Below are positions 44,764 through 51,903 of a DNA stretch of 51,903 nt, piece by piece. The notes beneath the pieces were generated by a model. It was given only the letters and a program-made list of their open reading frames with translations, searched no databases and was not told the origin of the DNA. The stretch comes from JAGNZR01 sp051659505 (GTDB taxonomy: Bacteria > Fusobacteriota > Fusobacteriia > Fusobacteriales > Fusobacteriaceae). The translations under genes were made by a program, and so were the position numbers. Numbering within the stretch: the first letter of the stretch is position 1; the number at the start of each line of letters is the position of its first letter. The stretch covers positions 1 through 51,903 of the forward strand of contig JBOFOQ010000040.1 of NCBI GenBank assembly GCA_051659505.1, read 5' to 3'.

Positions 44764-45078
44764 GTGATTGAAGTAACAAAAGTTGAACTAAAGGTAAAAA
44801 TAGAAGAATGTTTGAAACTTGCTAAAAGTAAAAATGGTGAATTAGTTATGTATTCTAAAGGAGCAGAAGAAGAGTATGTTATTATTTCTATGAAAGATTT
44901 TTTAACTTTTAAAACTAAAAAAAATGATATAATAGAAGTTACTATTTATGATAAAAAAGAAGATGATGATATTTTTTATGAGGAATATAAATTACTTGGA
45001 GATGAGAATAAGGTTGGTAAGAAGATAGAACTTCAGATAAAAAATACTAATTATTTCAGTAAATTTATAAAAAAATAA
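44764..45078 (+). CDS. Unknown small protein downstream of tgt
   Basis: 104 residues from a GTG at 44764, 9 bases after AGGAG; a TTG at 44755 directly abuts that site. No membrane segment or signal. The predicted fold is alpha/beta: IEVTKVELKVKIEECLKLAK, then ELVMYSKGAEEEYVIISMKDFL and a charged beta tail (EVTIYDKKEDDDIFYEEYK). I do not recognise a family. It is co-directional with rel and tgt and is followed by a terminator, so it is a real gene of that operon. Confidence 0.6.
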   Translation: MIEVTKVELKVKIEECLKLAKSKNGELVMYSKGAEEEYVIISMKDFLTFKTKKNDIIEVTIYDKKEDDDIFYEEYKLLGDENKVGKKIELQIKNTNYFSKFIKK

Positions 45079-45094
45079 TAAACACTATTAAATG

Positions 45095-45129
45095 AAAAGA
45101 TTAATTTAGAACTCTATTTAATCTTTTTA
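45095..45129. terminator. Terminator after the tgt operon
   Basis: AAAAGATTAA (45095-45104) pairs with TTAATCTTTT (45118-45127) with a 13-base loop and a T tract. AT-rich, hence only moderate strength; it may also end a minus-strand gene remnant. Confidence 0.55.
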
Positions 45130-45219
45130 TTCTTTTGTATAAAAAAGCAGTTGCAATTAAAGAAATTAATAATAGGATATTAGGGATAAAATTAGAATAT
45201 AAAAAAGGAGTGAGATGTG
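45101..45219 (-). pseudogene. Possible remnant of an LptF/LptG-type permease C-terminus
   Basis: In one minus-strand frame the intergenic DNA reads HLTPFLYSNFIPNILLLIS, then LIATAFLYKRIKRLNRVLN and a stop. A Pro-rich start, one membrane helix and a basic tail resemble the last helix of LptF/LptG (usual pattern LPPWLAAWLPNLLF...). No plausible start or ribosome site exists, and the frame runs into dcyD. If right, it is a truncated relic. The evidence is a short motif only. Confidence 0.25.
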
Positions 45220-46197
45220 CATAATAAAGTAGAATTAGCCAATTTACCAACTAAAATAGAAAAGTTGGCAAAACTTTCAAATGAAACAGGTGTAAACATA
45301 TATCTAAAGAGAGATGACCAAACAGGAGCAGAAATATCAGGAAATAAAATTAGAAAACTAGAATATTCTCTATGCGAGGCAGTGGAAAATAATTGCGACA
45401 CTCTTATTACCTGTGGTGGAATTCAATCTAATCACGCAAGAGCCACAGCAGCAGCAGGAATAAAAATGGGAATGGATGTTATACTTGTTTTAAGATCAGA
45501 TGAGACTCCTGAAATGGAGGGGAACTATTTTTTAAATAAAGTAATTGGCGCTGATGTAAGAATCATCTCTAGTGAAGATTATAGAGATAATAGAAGTGAA
45601 ATTATGGAAAAAATAAAATCTGAAGTTAGTGCTAAAGGTCATAAAGCCTATATAATTCCAGAAGGAGCATCTAATGGAATAGGAAGTCTTGGTTATTATT
45701 CAGCTATGGAAGAGATAAAAAAACAAGAAAAAGAATTAGGAATAGAATTTGACAGAATAGTCATAGCTATAGGTTCAGGAGGAACTTATGCAGGGTTATG
45801 CATGGGAAATATAGACTTTTTTAAAGGTAAGAAAAAAATAACTGGGTTCAATGTGTGTGATACTTCAGATTACTTTAAAGAAAGAACTAAAATAATAATA
45901 GAAGAGAGTCAAAAGTATTTAGATAAGCCTGTAAATGTTAAAATTTCAGATATGGAGATTATAGATGGATATGTAGGAATAGGATATGCTCAAAGTACAG
46001 ATAAAGAATTAGAGTTTATAAGTGAAATAGCTAAGAAAGAAGGAGTAATATTTGACCCTGTTTATACTGGAAAAGCTATGTATGGAATGATGAATGAAAT
46101 AGAAAAAGGAACTTTTAAAAAAGATGAAAATATATTATTTGTTCATACAGGTGGGCTATTTGGAATATTCTCAAAAAAAAATCAGTTTAAATTTTAA
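45217..46197 (+). CDS. D-cysteine desulfhydrase-like PLP enzyme
   Basis: 326 residues, GTG start at 45217 with AAGGAG 6 bases upstream. The PLP Lys44 is in SGNKIRKLEY; LKRDDQTG, TCGGIQSNHARATAAA and AIGSGGTYAGL complete the fold of the D-cysteine desulfhydrase/ACC deaminase group. The family splits D-cysteine to pyruvate, ammonia and hydrogen sulfide; members have also been assigned to ACC deaminase. Length and motifs favour the desulfhydrase. The neighbouring symporter could bring in a related amino acid. D-specificity is not proven by the sequence. Confidence 0.82.
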   Translation: MHNKVELANLPTKIEKLAKLSNETGVNIYLKRDDQTGAEISGNKIRKLEYSLCEAVENNCDTLITCGGIQSNHARATAAAGIKMGMDVILVLRSDETPEMEGNYFLNKVIGADVRIISSEDYRDNRSEIMEKIKSEVSAKGHKAYIIPEGASNGIGSLGYYSAMEEIKKQEKELGIEFDRIVIAIGSGGTYAGLCMGNIDFFKGKKKITGFNVCDTSDYFKERTKIIIEESQKYLDKPVNVKISDMEIIDGYVGIGYAQSTDKELEFISEIAKKEGVIFDPVYTGKAMYGMMNEIEKGTFKKDENILFVHTGGLFGIFSKKNQFKF

Positions 46198-46227
46198 GTT
46201 GAATAATATAACAAAGGGAGAAAAAAG

Positions 46228-47472
46228 ATGACAGTTGATAAAAATCAAAAAAAAAATCTATGGGAAGCATATAGATTCTCAATTATATTATTATGTGGTA
46301 TAACGATTGGAAGTATAATTGGAATAGTTATGGGACCAAGAGCTATGATGTTTAAACCTTTAGGAAATTTATTTATAAACGGAATGTTTATGATAGTAGT
46401 ACCACTAGTTTTTTTAACAATAAGTAGCTCTATTTCAGCTATGAATGACATGAAAAGATTAGGAAAAATACTAAAAAGTTTATTAATTACTTTTGTGTCT
46501 ACTGGATTACTAGCTTCTATTCTAATTTTAGTAGTAGTGAATATTTATCCCCCAGCACAGGGTGTTTCTTTAAAAATTCCTGCTGCTGAAGCTTTAAAGC
46601 CATTTTCAACAGGGGATCAAATAGTTGCAGCTTTAACAGTTACTGATTTTCCTGAACTAATTTCAAGAAAAAATATGTTACCATTAATAATATTTTCTCT
46701 TGTATTTGGAATATGCGTTAACAAAATAGGGGAAAAAGGAAAGATAATATCACGAGGTCTTGAAGCATTAACAGAAGTTTTTATTAAAATAGTAGGATTA
46801 TTAATGTACTATGCACCTATAGGATTAGGAGCTTATTTTGCAGCTTTAATAGGGGAATACGGAAAAGAACTATTAGGCTCATATGCAAGAGCTTTAGCTA
46901 TTTATTATCCACTTTGTATAGTGTATATGGCAACAGCTTTTCCTCTATATGCATACATAGCAGGGGGAATGGATGGAATTAGAGCCTTAAGACACGTAAT
47001 AGCTCCAGCAATAACAGCTGTTGCAACTCAAAGTAGTATCGCCACACTTCCAGTAAATTTAGAAGCTTGTGAGAAAATTGGAGTACCAAAAGATATAAGA
47101 GAGATAGTTTTACCAATAGGGGCCACTGCTCATATGGATGGAACAGTTCTTGCTGCAATACTAAAGATATCATTTCTTTTTGGAATATTTCAAATACCTT
47201 TTACAGGAGTAGGAACTTATTTAAGTGCTATAATGCTAGCAATAGCTGGTGGAGTAGTAATGTCAGGAGTTCCAGGTGGAGGATTAATAGGTGAGATGTT
47301 TATTGTTAGTATGTATGGTTTTCCACCAGAAGCCTTTCCTATTATAGCAACAATTGGATATCTTGTTGATCCACCAGCTACAATGATAAATGCCAGTGGA
47401 GATACAGTAGCTTCTATGATTGTAACTAGAGTTGTAGAAGGTAAAGATTGGATGAAAAGAAATTTAGGGTAA
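46228..47472 (+). CDS. Dicarboxylate/amino acid:cation symporter (DAACS family)
   Basis: 414 residues with about eight membrane segments and two re-entrant loops. MIVVPLVFLTISSSISAMND, TQSSIATLPVNLEA (the Ser-rich hairpin), GATAHMDGTVL, GVPGGGLIGEM and DPPATMINASGDTVASMIV follow the family order. It takes up an anionic or neutral amino acid with Na+ or H+. Some family members (TcyP) carry cystine; the D-cysteine desulfhydrase-like neighbour makes a cysteine-related substrate an attractive guess, but glutamate, aspartate or serine are possible. Confidence 0.92.
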   Translation: MTVDKNQKKNLWEAYRFSIILLCGITIGSIIGIVMGPRAMMFKPLGNLFINGMFMIVVPLVFLTISSSISAMNDMKRLGKILKSLLITFVSTGLLASILILVVVNIYPPAQGVSLKIPAAEALKPFSTGDQIVAALTVTDFPELISRKNMLPLIIFSLVFGICVNKIGEKGKIISRGLEALTEVFIKIVGLLMYYAPIGLGAYFAALIGEYGKELLGSYARALAIYYPLCIVYMATAFPLYAYIAGGMDGIRALRHVIAPAITAVATQSSIATLPVNLEACEKIGVPKDIREIVLPIGATAHMDGTVLAAILKISFLFGIFQIPFTGVGTYLSAIMLAIAGGVVMSGVPGGGLIGEMFIVSMYGFPPEAFPIIATIGYLVDPPATMINASGDTVASMIVTRVVEGKDWMKRNLG

Positions 47473-47495
47473 AATTATAAATTACAAGGGGTATT

Positions 47496-47903
47496 ATGTT
47501 TAAAACAAATTATAAAGTGATAATAAATGATATAAACTACGGCGGTCATATGGGAAATCAAGTTCCTTTAATTTTATTTCAGCAAGTGAGATTAGAATTT
47601 CTAGATAGTTTAGAATTATCTGAACTTAACATAGGGGATGGAATAGGAATTATCCAAAGAGAAAGTTGGATAAAGTATAATAAAGAAATATTTTTTAACG
47701 AAAAACTTATTTTAAAAATTTTAGATATAGAAATTGATAGATTATCTTTATTAATAAAATATAATATCTATAAAGAAAATGGAGAAAATGCAGTGGAAGG
47801 AACAACAACTATGTTAGCTTATGACTATAATAAGAAAAAGGTGACTAGAGTTCCAGAAAGTTTTAAGGTTGCTCTTGAGAAATATAAAAATAAAGAAAAA
47901 TAA
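47496..47903 (+). CDS. Hotdog-fold acyl-CoA thioesterase
   Basis: 135 residues. NYGGHMGNQVPLILFQQVRLEFL is the hotdog helix with the family's conserved N-H-N pattern, like 4-hydroxybenzoyl-CoA and YbgC-type thioesterases; the remaining beta strands (WIKYNKEIFFNEKLILKILD, TTTMLAYD) fit. It hydrolyses an unidentified acyl-CoA or acyl-ACP. It is the last gene of the dcyD-symporter run, 23 bases downstream. Confidence 0.78.
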   Translation: MFKTNYKVIINDINYGGHMGNQVPLILFQQVRLEFLDSLELSELNIGDGIGIIQRESWIKYNKEIFFNEKLILKILDIEIDRLSLLIKYNIYKENGENAVEGTTTMLAYDYNKKKVTRVPESFKVALEKYKNKEK

Positions 47904-47934
47904 AATTAAATGAAAATCGAATATTTTAATGAAA

Positions 47935-47975
47935 GAAACTTCAAATTAGTTTGTTCTAGACTAATTTGAAGTTTC
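47935..47975. terminator. Long perfect hairpin between convergent genes
   Basis: A 16-base perfect inverted repeat (47935-47950 with 47960-47975) around a 9-base loop, followed by a T-rich run on the plus strand. It can end both the thioesterase gene and the DUF3109 gene. Confidence 0.8.
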
Positions 47976-48005
47976 ATATATTTTTTGAGATTTAGTTTTA
48001 AAATT

Positions 48006-48800
48006 TTATTCTAAATTTAAAATTAAATCTTTATAAAATTGTTCTCCTAAACCAAAAATAAAAGAATCTTTATAAGCAATATAAATAGGAAGATACTCTT
48101 TTTTATTAAATCCTTCTGGATTTATTCTTTTAAAAATTTGAGATTCAGAGTATAAAAAATTAATACATGCTATTTTATAAAAATCTTCCTTAGTGAAACT
48201 ATTTGTAAAGTCGTCAGGAAGCGTTATATAAACTTTACTATCATCATCCTCAACTAATATCTCAAGTGGCCATAGCGAGCAAATAAGAGGCTTTAAACCA
48301 ATGATATCCTTAGGACCTAGCTGTTGTTCCAGTGCAATAGAATGGATAGCACATAGTATACATGAATTATTTGGTTTATACGAACAGCTACAGTTACTAA
48401 TTTCATCTTCTGCAAAGTCATCAGGAACTAAAACTTCATTTTCTTTAATACTTAAAATTATTTCATCTTTAGTAAATCCAAACTCTTCTAAAATATCATT
48501 ATTTTTTGTTTTTTTATTATATTCATCGTAATTTTTTAAAATAAAATCCCGTGTATGTTTTTCAAAAATAGTAGGATTTCCACCACAACAACTATCTTGA
48601 CAGTTGAAACAGTCAAAATTAACTAATTTATGAAACATTTCATAATCCACAATAGCAGGATATTTTTTTCCTCTAATTAAAATAGTTGTTTCTATTGTTT
48701 TTATTGTGCAAAAATATTTTCTTGCTCTTTTTTCTTTAGTTTTATTCATTTTAAAAATTTTTTCACCCTTTGGGTGTTCAAGAAAAAGTAAATGTTTCAT
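48006..48800 (-). CDS. Cys-rich DUF3109-like protein
   Basis: 264 residues from the ATG at 48800, 4 bases after AGGAG; a longer frame to 48839 has no ribosome site. Eleven cysteines are seen, most in clusters: FDCFNCQDSCC, ISNCSCSYKPNNSCILC and LKPLICSLWPLEI. This matches the DUF3109/YkgJ-like cysteine cluster proteins, which may hold zinc or an iron-sulfur cluster. No signal peptide or membrane helix. Its divergent neighbour is a flavin reductase-like protein, so a redox role is possible but unproven. Confidence 0.78.
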   Translation of the reverse strand: MKHLLFLEHPKGEKIFKMNKTKEKRARKYFCTIKTIETTILIRGKKYPAIVDYEMFHKLVNFDCFNCQDSCCGGNPTIFEKHTRDFILKNYDEYNKKTKNNDILEEFGFTKDEIILSIKENEVLVPDDFAEDEISNCSCSYKPNNSCILCAIHSIALEQQLGPKDIIGLKPLICSLWPLEILVEDDDSKVYITLPDDFTNSFTKEDFYKIACINFLYSESQIFKRINPEGFNKKEYLPIYIAYKDSFIFGLGEQFYKDLILNLE

Positions 48801-48830
48801 TGGACTCCTAGTAAAAATAGTTTTATTATT

Positions 48831-48885
48831 ATTATACACTAAAAAATATAATACTGTGGTAATTATTTAAAAATTCGTGTATAAT
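48831..48885. promoter_or_regulatory. Divergent promoter region with mirrored GTGTATAAT boxes
   Basis: Plus strand GTGTATAAT ends with TATAAT at 48880-48885; the minus strand has the same nonamer with TATAAT at 48836-48831. The two -10 boxes are about 43 bases apart and point away from each other toward the flavin-reductase and DUF3109 genes. No convincing -35 boxes are seen. Confidence 0.35.
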
Positions 48886-48917
48886 TTACATAATAAAGAA
48901 ATGTAGGGAGAATGAAA

Positions 48918-49556
48918 ATGGAAAAAACACAATTTAAAGGTAGTGTAATTTTAAATCCAGTACCTGTAATTATGGTAACTTCTAAAAACATAAAAGGTGA
49001 ATCAAATGTATTTACAGTTGCATGGACGGGAACTATCTGCACAAAACCTCCTATGCTTTCTATATCCATAAGACCTGAGAGACTTTCTTATGAATATATA
49101 GAAGAAACAATGGAATTTATAGTAAATATTCCTAGTCAAAAGCAAGTTAGAGAAACAGATTATTGCGGAGTAGTAGGTGGGAGAAAAAATAATAAAATAA
49201 AAGAAATGGGTTTTACTATGGCAAAAGGTAGTGAGACAAATGTGGATTATATATTAGAGTGTCCTATAAATATTGAGTGTAAAGTAAAAGAAATAATAAA
49301 GTTAGGAACTCATGATTTATTCATAGCAGAGGTAGTTCAGTCTCACATTAATACAAATTTAATGGATGAAAAAGGGAAAATTTGTTTTGAGAAAGCTGAG
49401 CTTATAAATTATTGTCACGGAGAATACTTTCCAATGAATGAAAAACCAATAGGGAAATTTGGATTTTCTGTTGTGAAAAACAAGAATTTAGAAAAAGAAT
49501 ATGATATAAAATATGGAACAAAGGGAAAAAATAAAAAATTTTTAAATAATAAATAA
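48918..49556 (+). CDS. Flavin reductase-like FMN-binding protein
   Basis: 212 residues from the ATG at 48918, 7 bases after GGGAG; the ATG at 48912 is too close. NPVPVIMVTSKN, GESNVFTVAWTGTICTKPPMLSISIRPERLSYE and FIVNIPSQKQVRETDYCGV are those of the split-barrel flavin reductase (flavoredoxin) group; AEVVQSHIN is also typical. It binds FMN and probably passes electrons between NAD(P)H or other donors and acceptors. Its partner is unknown. The DUF3109 gene is transcribed away from it. Confidence 0.88.
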   Translation: MEKTQFKGSVILNPVPVIMVTSKNIKGESNVFTVAWTGTICTKPPMLSISIRPERLSYEYIEETMEFIVNIPSQKQVRETDYCGVVGGRKNNKIKEMGFTMAKGSETNVDYILECPINIECKVKEIIKLGTHDLFIAEVVQSHINTNLMDEKGKICFEKAELINYCHGEYFPMNEKPIGKFGFSVVKNKNLEKEYDIKYGTKGKNKKFLNNK

Positions 49557-49658
49557 TAATTTTAAACTTTTCTATTTAATTTGTACGTCTAAATTATATA
49601 AACTATTTAAGCTATATAACATACTTTATATTTTTAATAATAGACAAAGGAGAGAAAA

Positions 49659-49985
49659 ATGATATTAGTATTGCATAAATTTTTGAAAACCGGTATATTA
49701 GTTTCCCCTGAAAAAGCCAAAAAAGTAAAAAGAGTAATAGTTGAAATGGTGAAAAATAAAAAAGAAATAACTTTAGATTTTACAGAAATAAAAACAATTT
49801 CATTATCTTTTATATATTTTTTATTTGATGATATGAGTAAAGAATTAAGAAAAACAGCGGAAAATTTAATAAAAATAAAGAATCCTACAGTTTTTTTATA
49901 TGATGAGATAGAATATTTAAGAAAAAATTATAATGAATTATCAATAAAATTTAAAAAATATGAACTTCAGTATGTTTCTAATTAA
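49659..49985 (+). CDS. STAS-like DUF4325 protein
   Basis: 108 residues, cytoplasmic. ITLDFTEIKTISLSFIYFLFDD is the DUF4325 core (usual form vtlDFsgv..issSFidel), a STAS-like fold. In other genomes such domains often occur beside ATPase or signalling proteins, and they may act like anti-sigma-factor antagonists. Here it is an orphan, with no kinase or phosphatase beside it. AAAGGAGAG precedes the ATG. The Ser/Thr that is phosphorylated in true STAS antagonists cannot be assigned. Confidence 0.65.
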   Translation: MILVLHKFLKTGILVSPEKAKKVKRVIVEMVKNKKEITLDFTEIKTISLSFIYFLFDDMSKELRKTAENLIKIKNPTVFLYDEIEYLRKNYNELSIKFKKYELQYVSN

Positions 49986-50004
49986 GAAATAGGGTAAAAA
50001 AATA

Positions 50005-50052
50005 AAAAACTTTTAAATATAGAGTAATTAAGCTATATTTAACAGTTTTTTT
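50005..50052 (+). terminator. Terminator after the DUF4325 gene
   Basis: 18-base arms (50005-50022 and 50033-50050) pair with a single mismatch around a 10-base loop and run into T residues. Confidence 0.75.
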
Positions 50053-50109
50053 ATTATAAACTTATAAATTTTTTTAAACTTAATAAAGCTAAACTTAAGA
50101 ATGAAAATC

Positions 50110-50139
50110 TTGAATCACAAAGCAATTATATGTTATAAT
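50110..50139 (+). promoter_or_regulatory. Promoter of the MORN-like gene
   Basis: TTGAAT (50110-50115), then TGT directly before TATAAT (50134-50139): an extended -10 promoter with an 18-base spacer, 45 bases before the gene. Confidence 0.6.
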
Positions 50140-50183
50140 TAACCTAGAAATTATTTATTTTTAAAAGGAAAGGGAGAGCTAAA

Positions 50184-51743
50184 ATGAAAAGATACACCGC
50201 AATATTACTTGGACTTATGATAGCAGCAATAGGATATTATTTTTATACTAAAGAAAAGGAGTATTTAACTACAGAAGTTTATATTCTTGAGGGAAAACTA
50301 TATTCTCTTTTTACAGATAAAAAAATATCAGGGGTGATACTAAACAAGAGTTATAACAGAGTTCATTACAAAAAATATAAAAATGGTATTATAAAATCAG
50401 AAAAAATAGTTAATGAGAATATGGACTTAATAAAAAAAAATTCATTTAATAATTTAGGTTTGTTAGAAGGAAAATTCTACGATAAATCAAAATACAACTC
50501 TAATAATGGAATGGAACAATATTTAAGTTACAAGAATAATATACTTCAAGGAAAAAGTATAATTGCAGATAAGACGTTTTATTTTATTGATGGCACAATA
50601 AATGGGACTAATTATCTTGATAAACACTCTAGATTTGGTAACAAAATTAGTTATAAAGAAGGTATTCCAGATTTTATAGAATTAGATATTTTTAATTCTG
50701 AATATCCTAAAGAACTATTGTTTAATGAATCAGTTCCAGAAAAATTTAATGGTGGGATTCTTGAAACTTTAAAACATGAGGCTAAAGATGTATTAAAATT
50801 ATCTCAATATAAAGATGGAAACCTTGTGAGAAGAAGAATTTATAATAATGGAAATGATAGATTAGAATTAATTGGACTTAAAATTGAAGATACGTTTTAT
50901 CATGAAAATGGAAAAATAAGAAAAATATATACATATGATAAAGATGGAACATTAATGAGTTTGAATTCTTATGATATTAATGAAATAAAAGATGGGCTTT
51001 TTATTGAAGACCGTACGTTCGATGTAATTAAAGTTTTAAATTATAGTAATGGAATTTTAAATGGAATGTATGAGGAGTATTTTGTAACAGAAGATAATAA
51101 AATAGAGAAACTATCAGGATTTTATAAGTTGGGAATTTTTTCAGGTCAAAGCCTAAATTATGGAAAAATTGAAAATTATTTAAATGGTATTAAAGTCGAC
51201 GAGATAGATTTGGATAAAATTATAAAAGAAGAAAAAATAGTTATTGAAGAATTAAAAAAAATTCCAGAAAATTTTACAGGATTTACTAGAGATGCCTCCT
51301 CAATAATAAGTGAATATGCAGAAGGAAAGATTTTTAAGCAATATTTTATTAAAGGTCAAAATAAATCTCTAACAGAGGTTAAAGAAATGAAAGATAATGG
51401 CGGTTATATTTACAGAACTTATAATTATGGTATTCTAATGAGTCAAAGAGAATTTGATGAATTTAATATTGAAAATGGAAAATATATACATTATTATTCT
51501 CAAGGAAGGGATAGACACTCAAAAGTTATAAGTAACGTGACAAATGGAAAAGTATTAGGTGAATCTATATGCTATAATGCTAATGAGGAAGTTATGTATA
51601 TAGATATATATCATTCTAATGATACAGTTACAAGAACATATTATACAAATTATGAAAATAATGAGATAGAAAAAATAGTGACTGGAAGAAAAATTAATGG
51701 TGTGTGGACTGGAGATGTTATTCAAGAGACTCCAAAAGAATAA
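50184..51743 (+). CDS. Membrane-anchored MORN-like repeat protein
   Basis: 519 residues. An N-terminal anchor or signal lies at about 5-20 (AILLGLMIAAIGYYF). The rest is a chain of short beta hairpins with the pattern YxNGxxxGxxxxY: LEGKFYDKS, FYHENGKIRKIYTYDKDGTL, NYSNGILNGMYEEYF, KYIHYYSQGRD and ESICYNANEEVMYIDIYHSN. This resembles MORN_2/YwqK-type repeats. No enzymatic motif is seen. Such proteins occur as periplasmic or surface scaffolds; the family label toxin-antitoxin YwqK-like seen in databases is not evidence of that role. GGGAG precedes the ATG. Confidence 0.65.
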   Translation: MKRYTAILLGLMIAAIGYYFYTKEKEYLTTEVYILEGKLYSLFTDKKISGVILNKSYNRVHYKKYKNGIIKSEKIVNENMDLIKKNSFNNLGLLEGKFYDKSKYNSNNGMEQYLSYKNNILQGKSIIADKTFYFIDGTINGTNYLDKHSRFGNKISYKEGIPDFIELDIFNSEYPKELLFNESVPEKFNGGILETLKHEAKDVLKLSQYKDGNLVRRRIYNNGNDRLELIGLKIEDTFYHENGKIRKIYTYDKDGTLMSLNSYDINEIKDGLFIEDRTFDVIKVLNYSNGILNGMYEEYFVTEDNKIEKLSGFYKLGIFSGQSLNYGKIENYLNGIKVDEIDLDKIIKEEKIVIEELKKIPENFTGFTRDASSIISEYAEGKIFKQYFIKGQNKSLTEVKEMKDNGGYIYRTYNYGILMSQREFDEFNIENGKYIHYYSQGRDRHSKVISNVTNGKVLGESICYNANEEVMYIDIYHSNDTVTRTYYTNYENNEIEKIVTGRKINGVWTGDVIQETPKE

Positions 51744-51761
51744 TTTAAAAGGAGGCACTAC

Positions 51762-51903
51762 ATAAAAGTAATAAAAAATAATTTATTAAAGTTAACAACA
51801 ATTTTTATGATATCGTTTTCAGTTGTATTTGGAGAAGTTAAAGAATACACAGGGGCAGGAAAAGGATTTAGTGGAGAAATTCAAGTAAAAGTTTCTTTTG
51901 AAG
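51762..51903 (+). CDS. Exported FMN-binding-type protein, 5' part (runs off window)
   Basis: The frame reads KVIKNNLLKLTTIFMISFSV then VFGEVKEYTGAGKGFSGEIQ and VKVSFE to the window edge. The first part is a signal peptide; YTGAGKGFSGEIQVKV is the start of an FMN_bind domain (usual form YtGtgkGfgG.I.v.V). The ribosome site AAGGAGG (51749-51755) is 6 bases before the AUA codon at 51762, and no ATG, GTG or TTG stands in this frame there; the first in-frame ATG (51807) cuts the signal peptide in two. The start is therefore taken as AUA. It follows the MORN-like gene directly and may form an operon with it. Confidence 0.6.
   Translation, partial: MKVIKNNLLKLTTIFMISFSVVFGEVKEYTGAGKGFSGEIQVKVSFE

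Noticed and set aside
45151..45178. Promoter for dcyD (TTGCAA...TAGGAT)
   Set aside because: The -10 box is too weak to list; a promoter is expected here but its place is not clear.
45192..45401. Minus-strand ORF over the dcyD start
   Set aside because: It lacks a ribosome site and recognisable motif and overlaps a well-supported gene; the separate LptF/G-like frame is treated on its own.
48301..48531. Plus-strand ORF inside the DUF3109 gene
   Set aside because: It reads Ser/Leu-rich antisense of a Cys-motif gene, with no ribosome site.

Overview
The window is AT-rich DNA, almost all of it densely packed protein-coding sequence. The most likely source is a diderm, anaerobe-type member of the Fusobacteriota (Fusobacterium, Cetobacterium or Ilyobacter-like). 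The reasons are strong low-GC codon bias together with outer-membrane and LPS genes (Kdo transferase, LpxD, BamA, TamB, Skp/OmpH), a Ktr-type potassium system and a bifunctional Rel. This is inference from gene content; genus cannot be fixed by reading. No rRNA, tRNA, CRISPR array, insertion sequence or prophage was found, and no gene-free stretch exceeds 300 bases.

Layout. 1-422: 3' part of a cell-wall amidase gene, closed by a terminator. 540-2597: a lone TPR-array protein ending in a DUF2971 domain, with a very regular 102-bp DNA repeat and a fresh 159-bp duplication. 2779-4787 (minus): psuK-psuG pseudouridine catabolism, the kinase carrying an N-terminal helix-turn-helix and facing a direct-repeat operator candidate. 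4949-5482: free-methionine-sulfoxide reductase-like GAF protein. 5545-6020 (minus): RelE/ribbon-helix-helix toxin-antitoxin pair. 6143-6703 (minus): DEDDh exonuclease.

6902-14042 is a plus-strand housekeeping run (ymdB, prmA, cmk, waaA/kdtA, trmB, purA, MATE exporter) ended by a long hairpin. 14213-29322 starts from a near-consensus promoter and carries K+ uptake (ktrB, ktrA), tRNA and rRNA modification (mnmG, rsmG), envelope assembly (tamB, bamA, ompH/skp, lpxD), a DUF2344 protein, serS and a small EcfT-like membrane protein. fba stands alone with its own terminator. 30517-37298 starts at a perfect-consensus promoter: M20 peptidase, mreC, a LolA-like exported protein, recO, PTS IIA, nrdR, aroQ, fmt, folD, accB. 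37457-41275: CBS protein, CNNM/CorC protein, DUF502 protein, TPR lipoprotein, apt. 41349-45078: rel, tgt and an unknown small protein. 45217-47903: D-cysteine desulfhydrase-like enzyme, a DAACS symporter and a hotdog thioesterase.

48006-49556 is a divergent pair (Cys-rich DUF3109 protein and flavin reductase-like protein), followed by an orphan STAS-like DUF4325 protein, a MORN-repeat-like protein and the start of an FMN-binding-type exported protein that appears to begin with an AUA codon.

The genome segment is mostly core. The most unusual items are the hypermutable TPR-DUF2971 gene, the regulator-kinase PsuK with its operator, the fRMsr cysteine substitution, a LolA-like gene placed where mreD is often found, a vestige resembling the C-terminus of an LptF/LptG permease, and the AUA start. 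No complete, clearly new multi-gene system was recognised.
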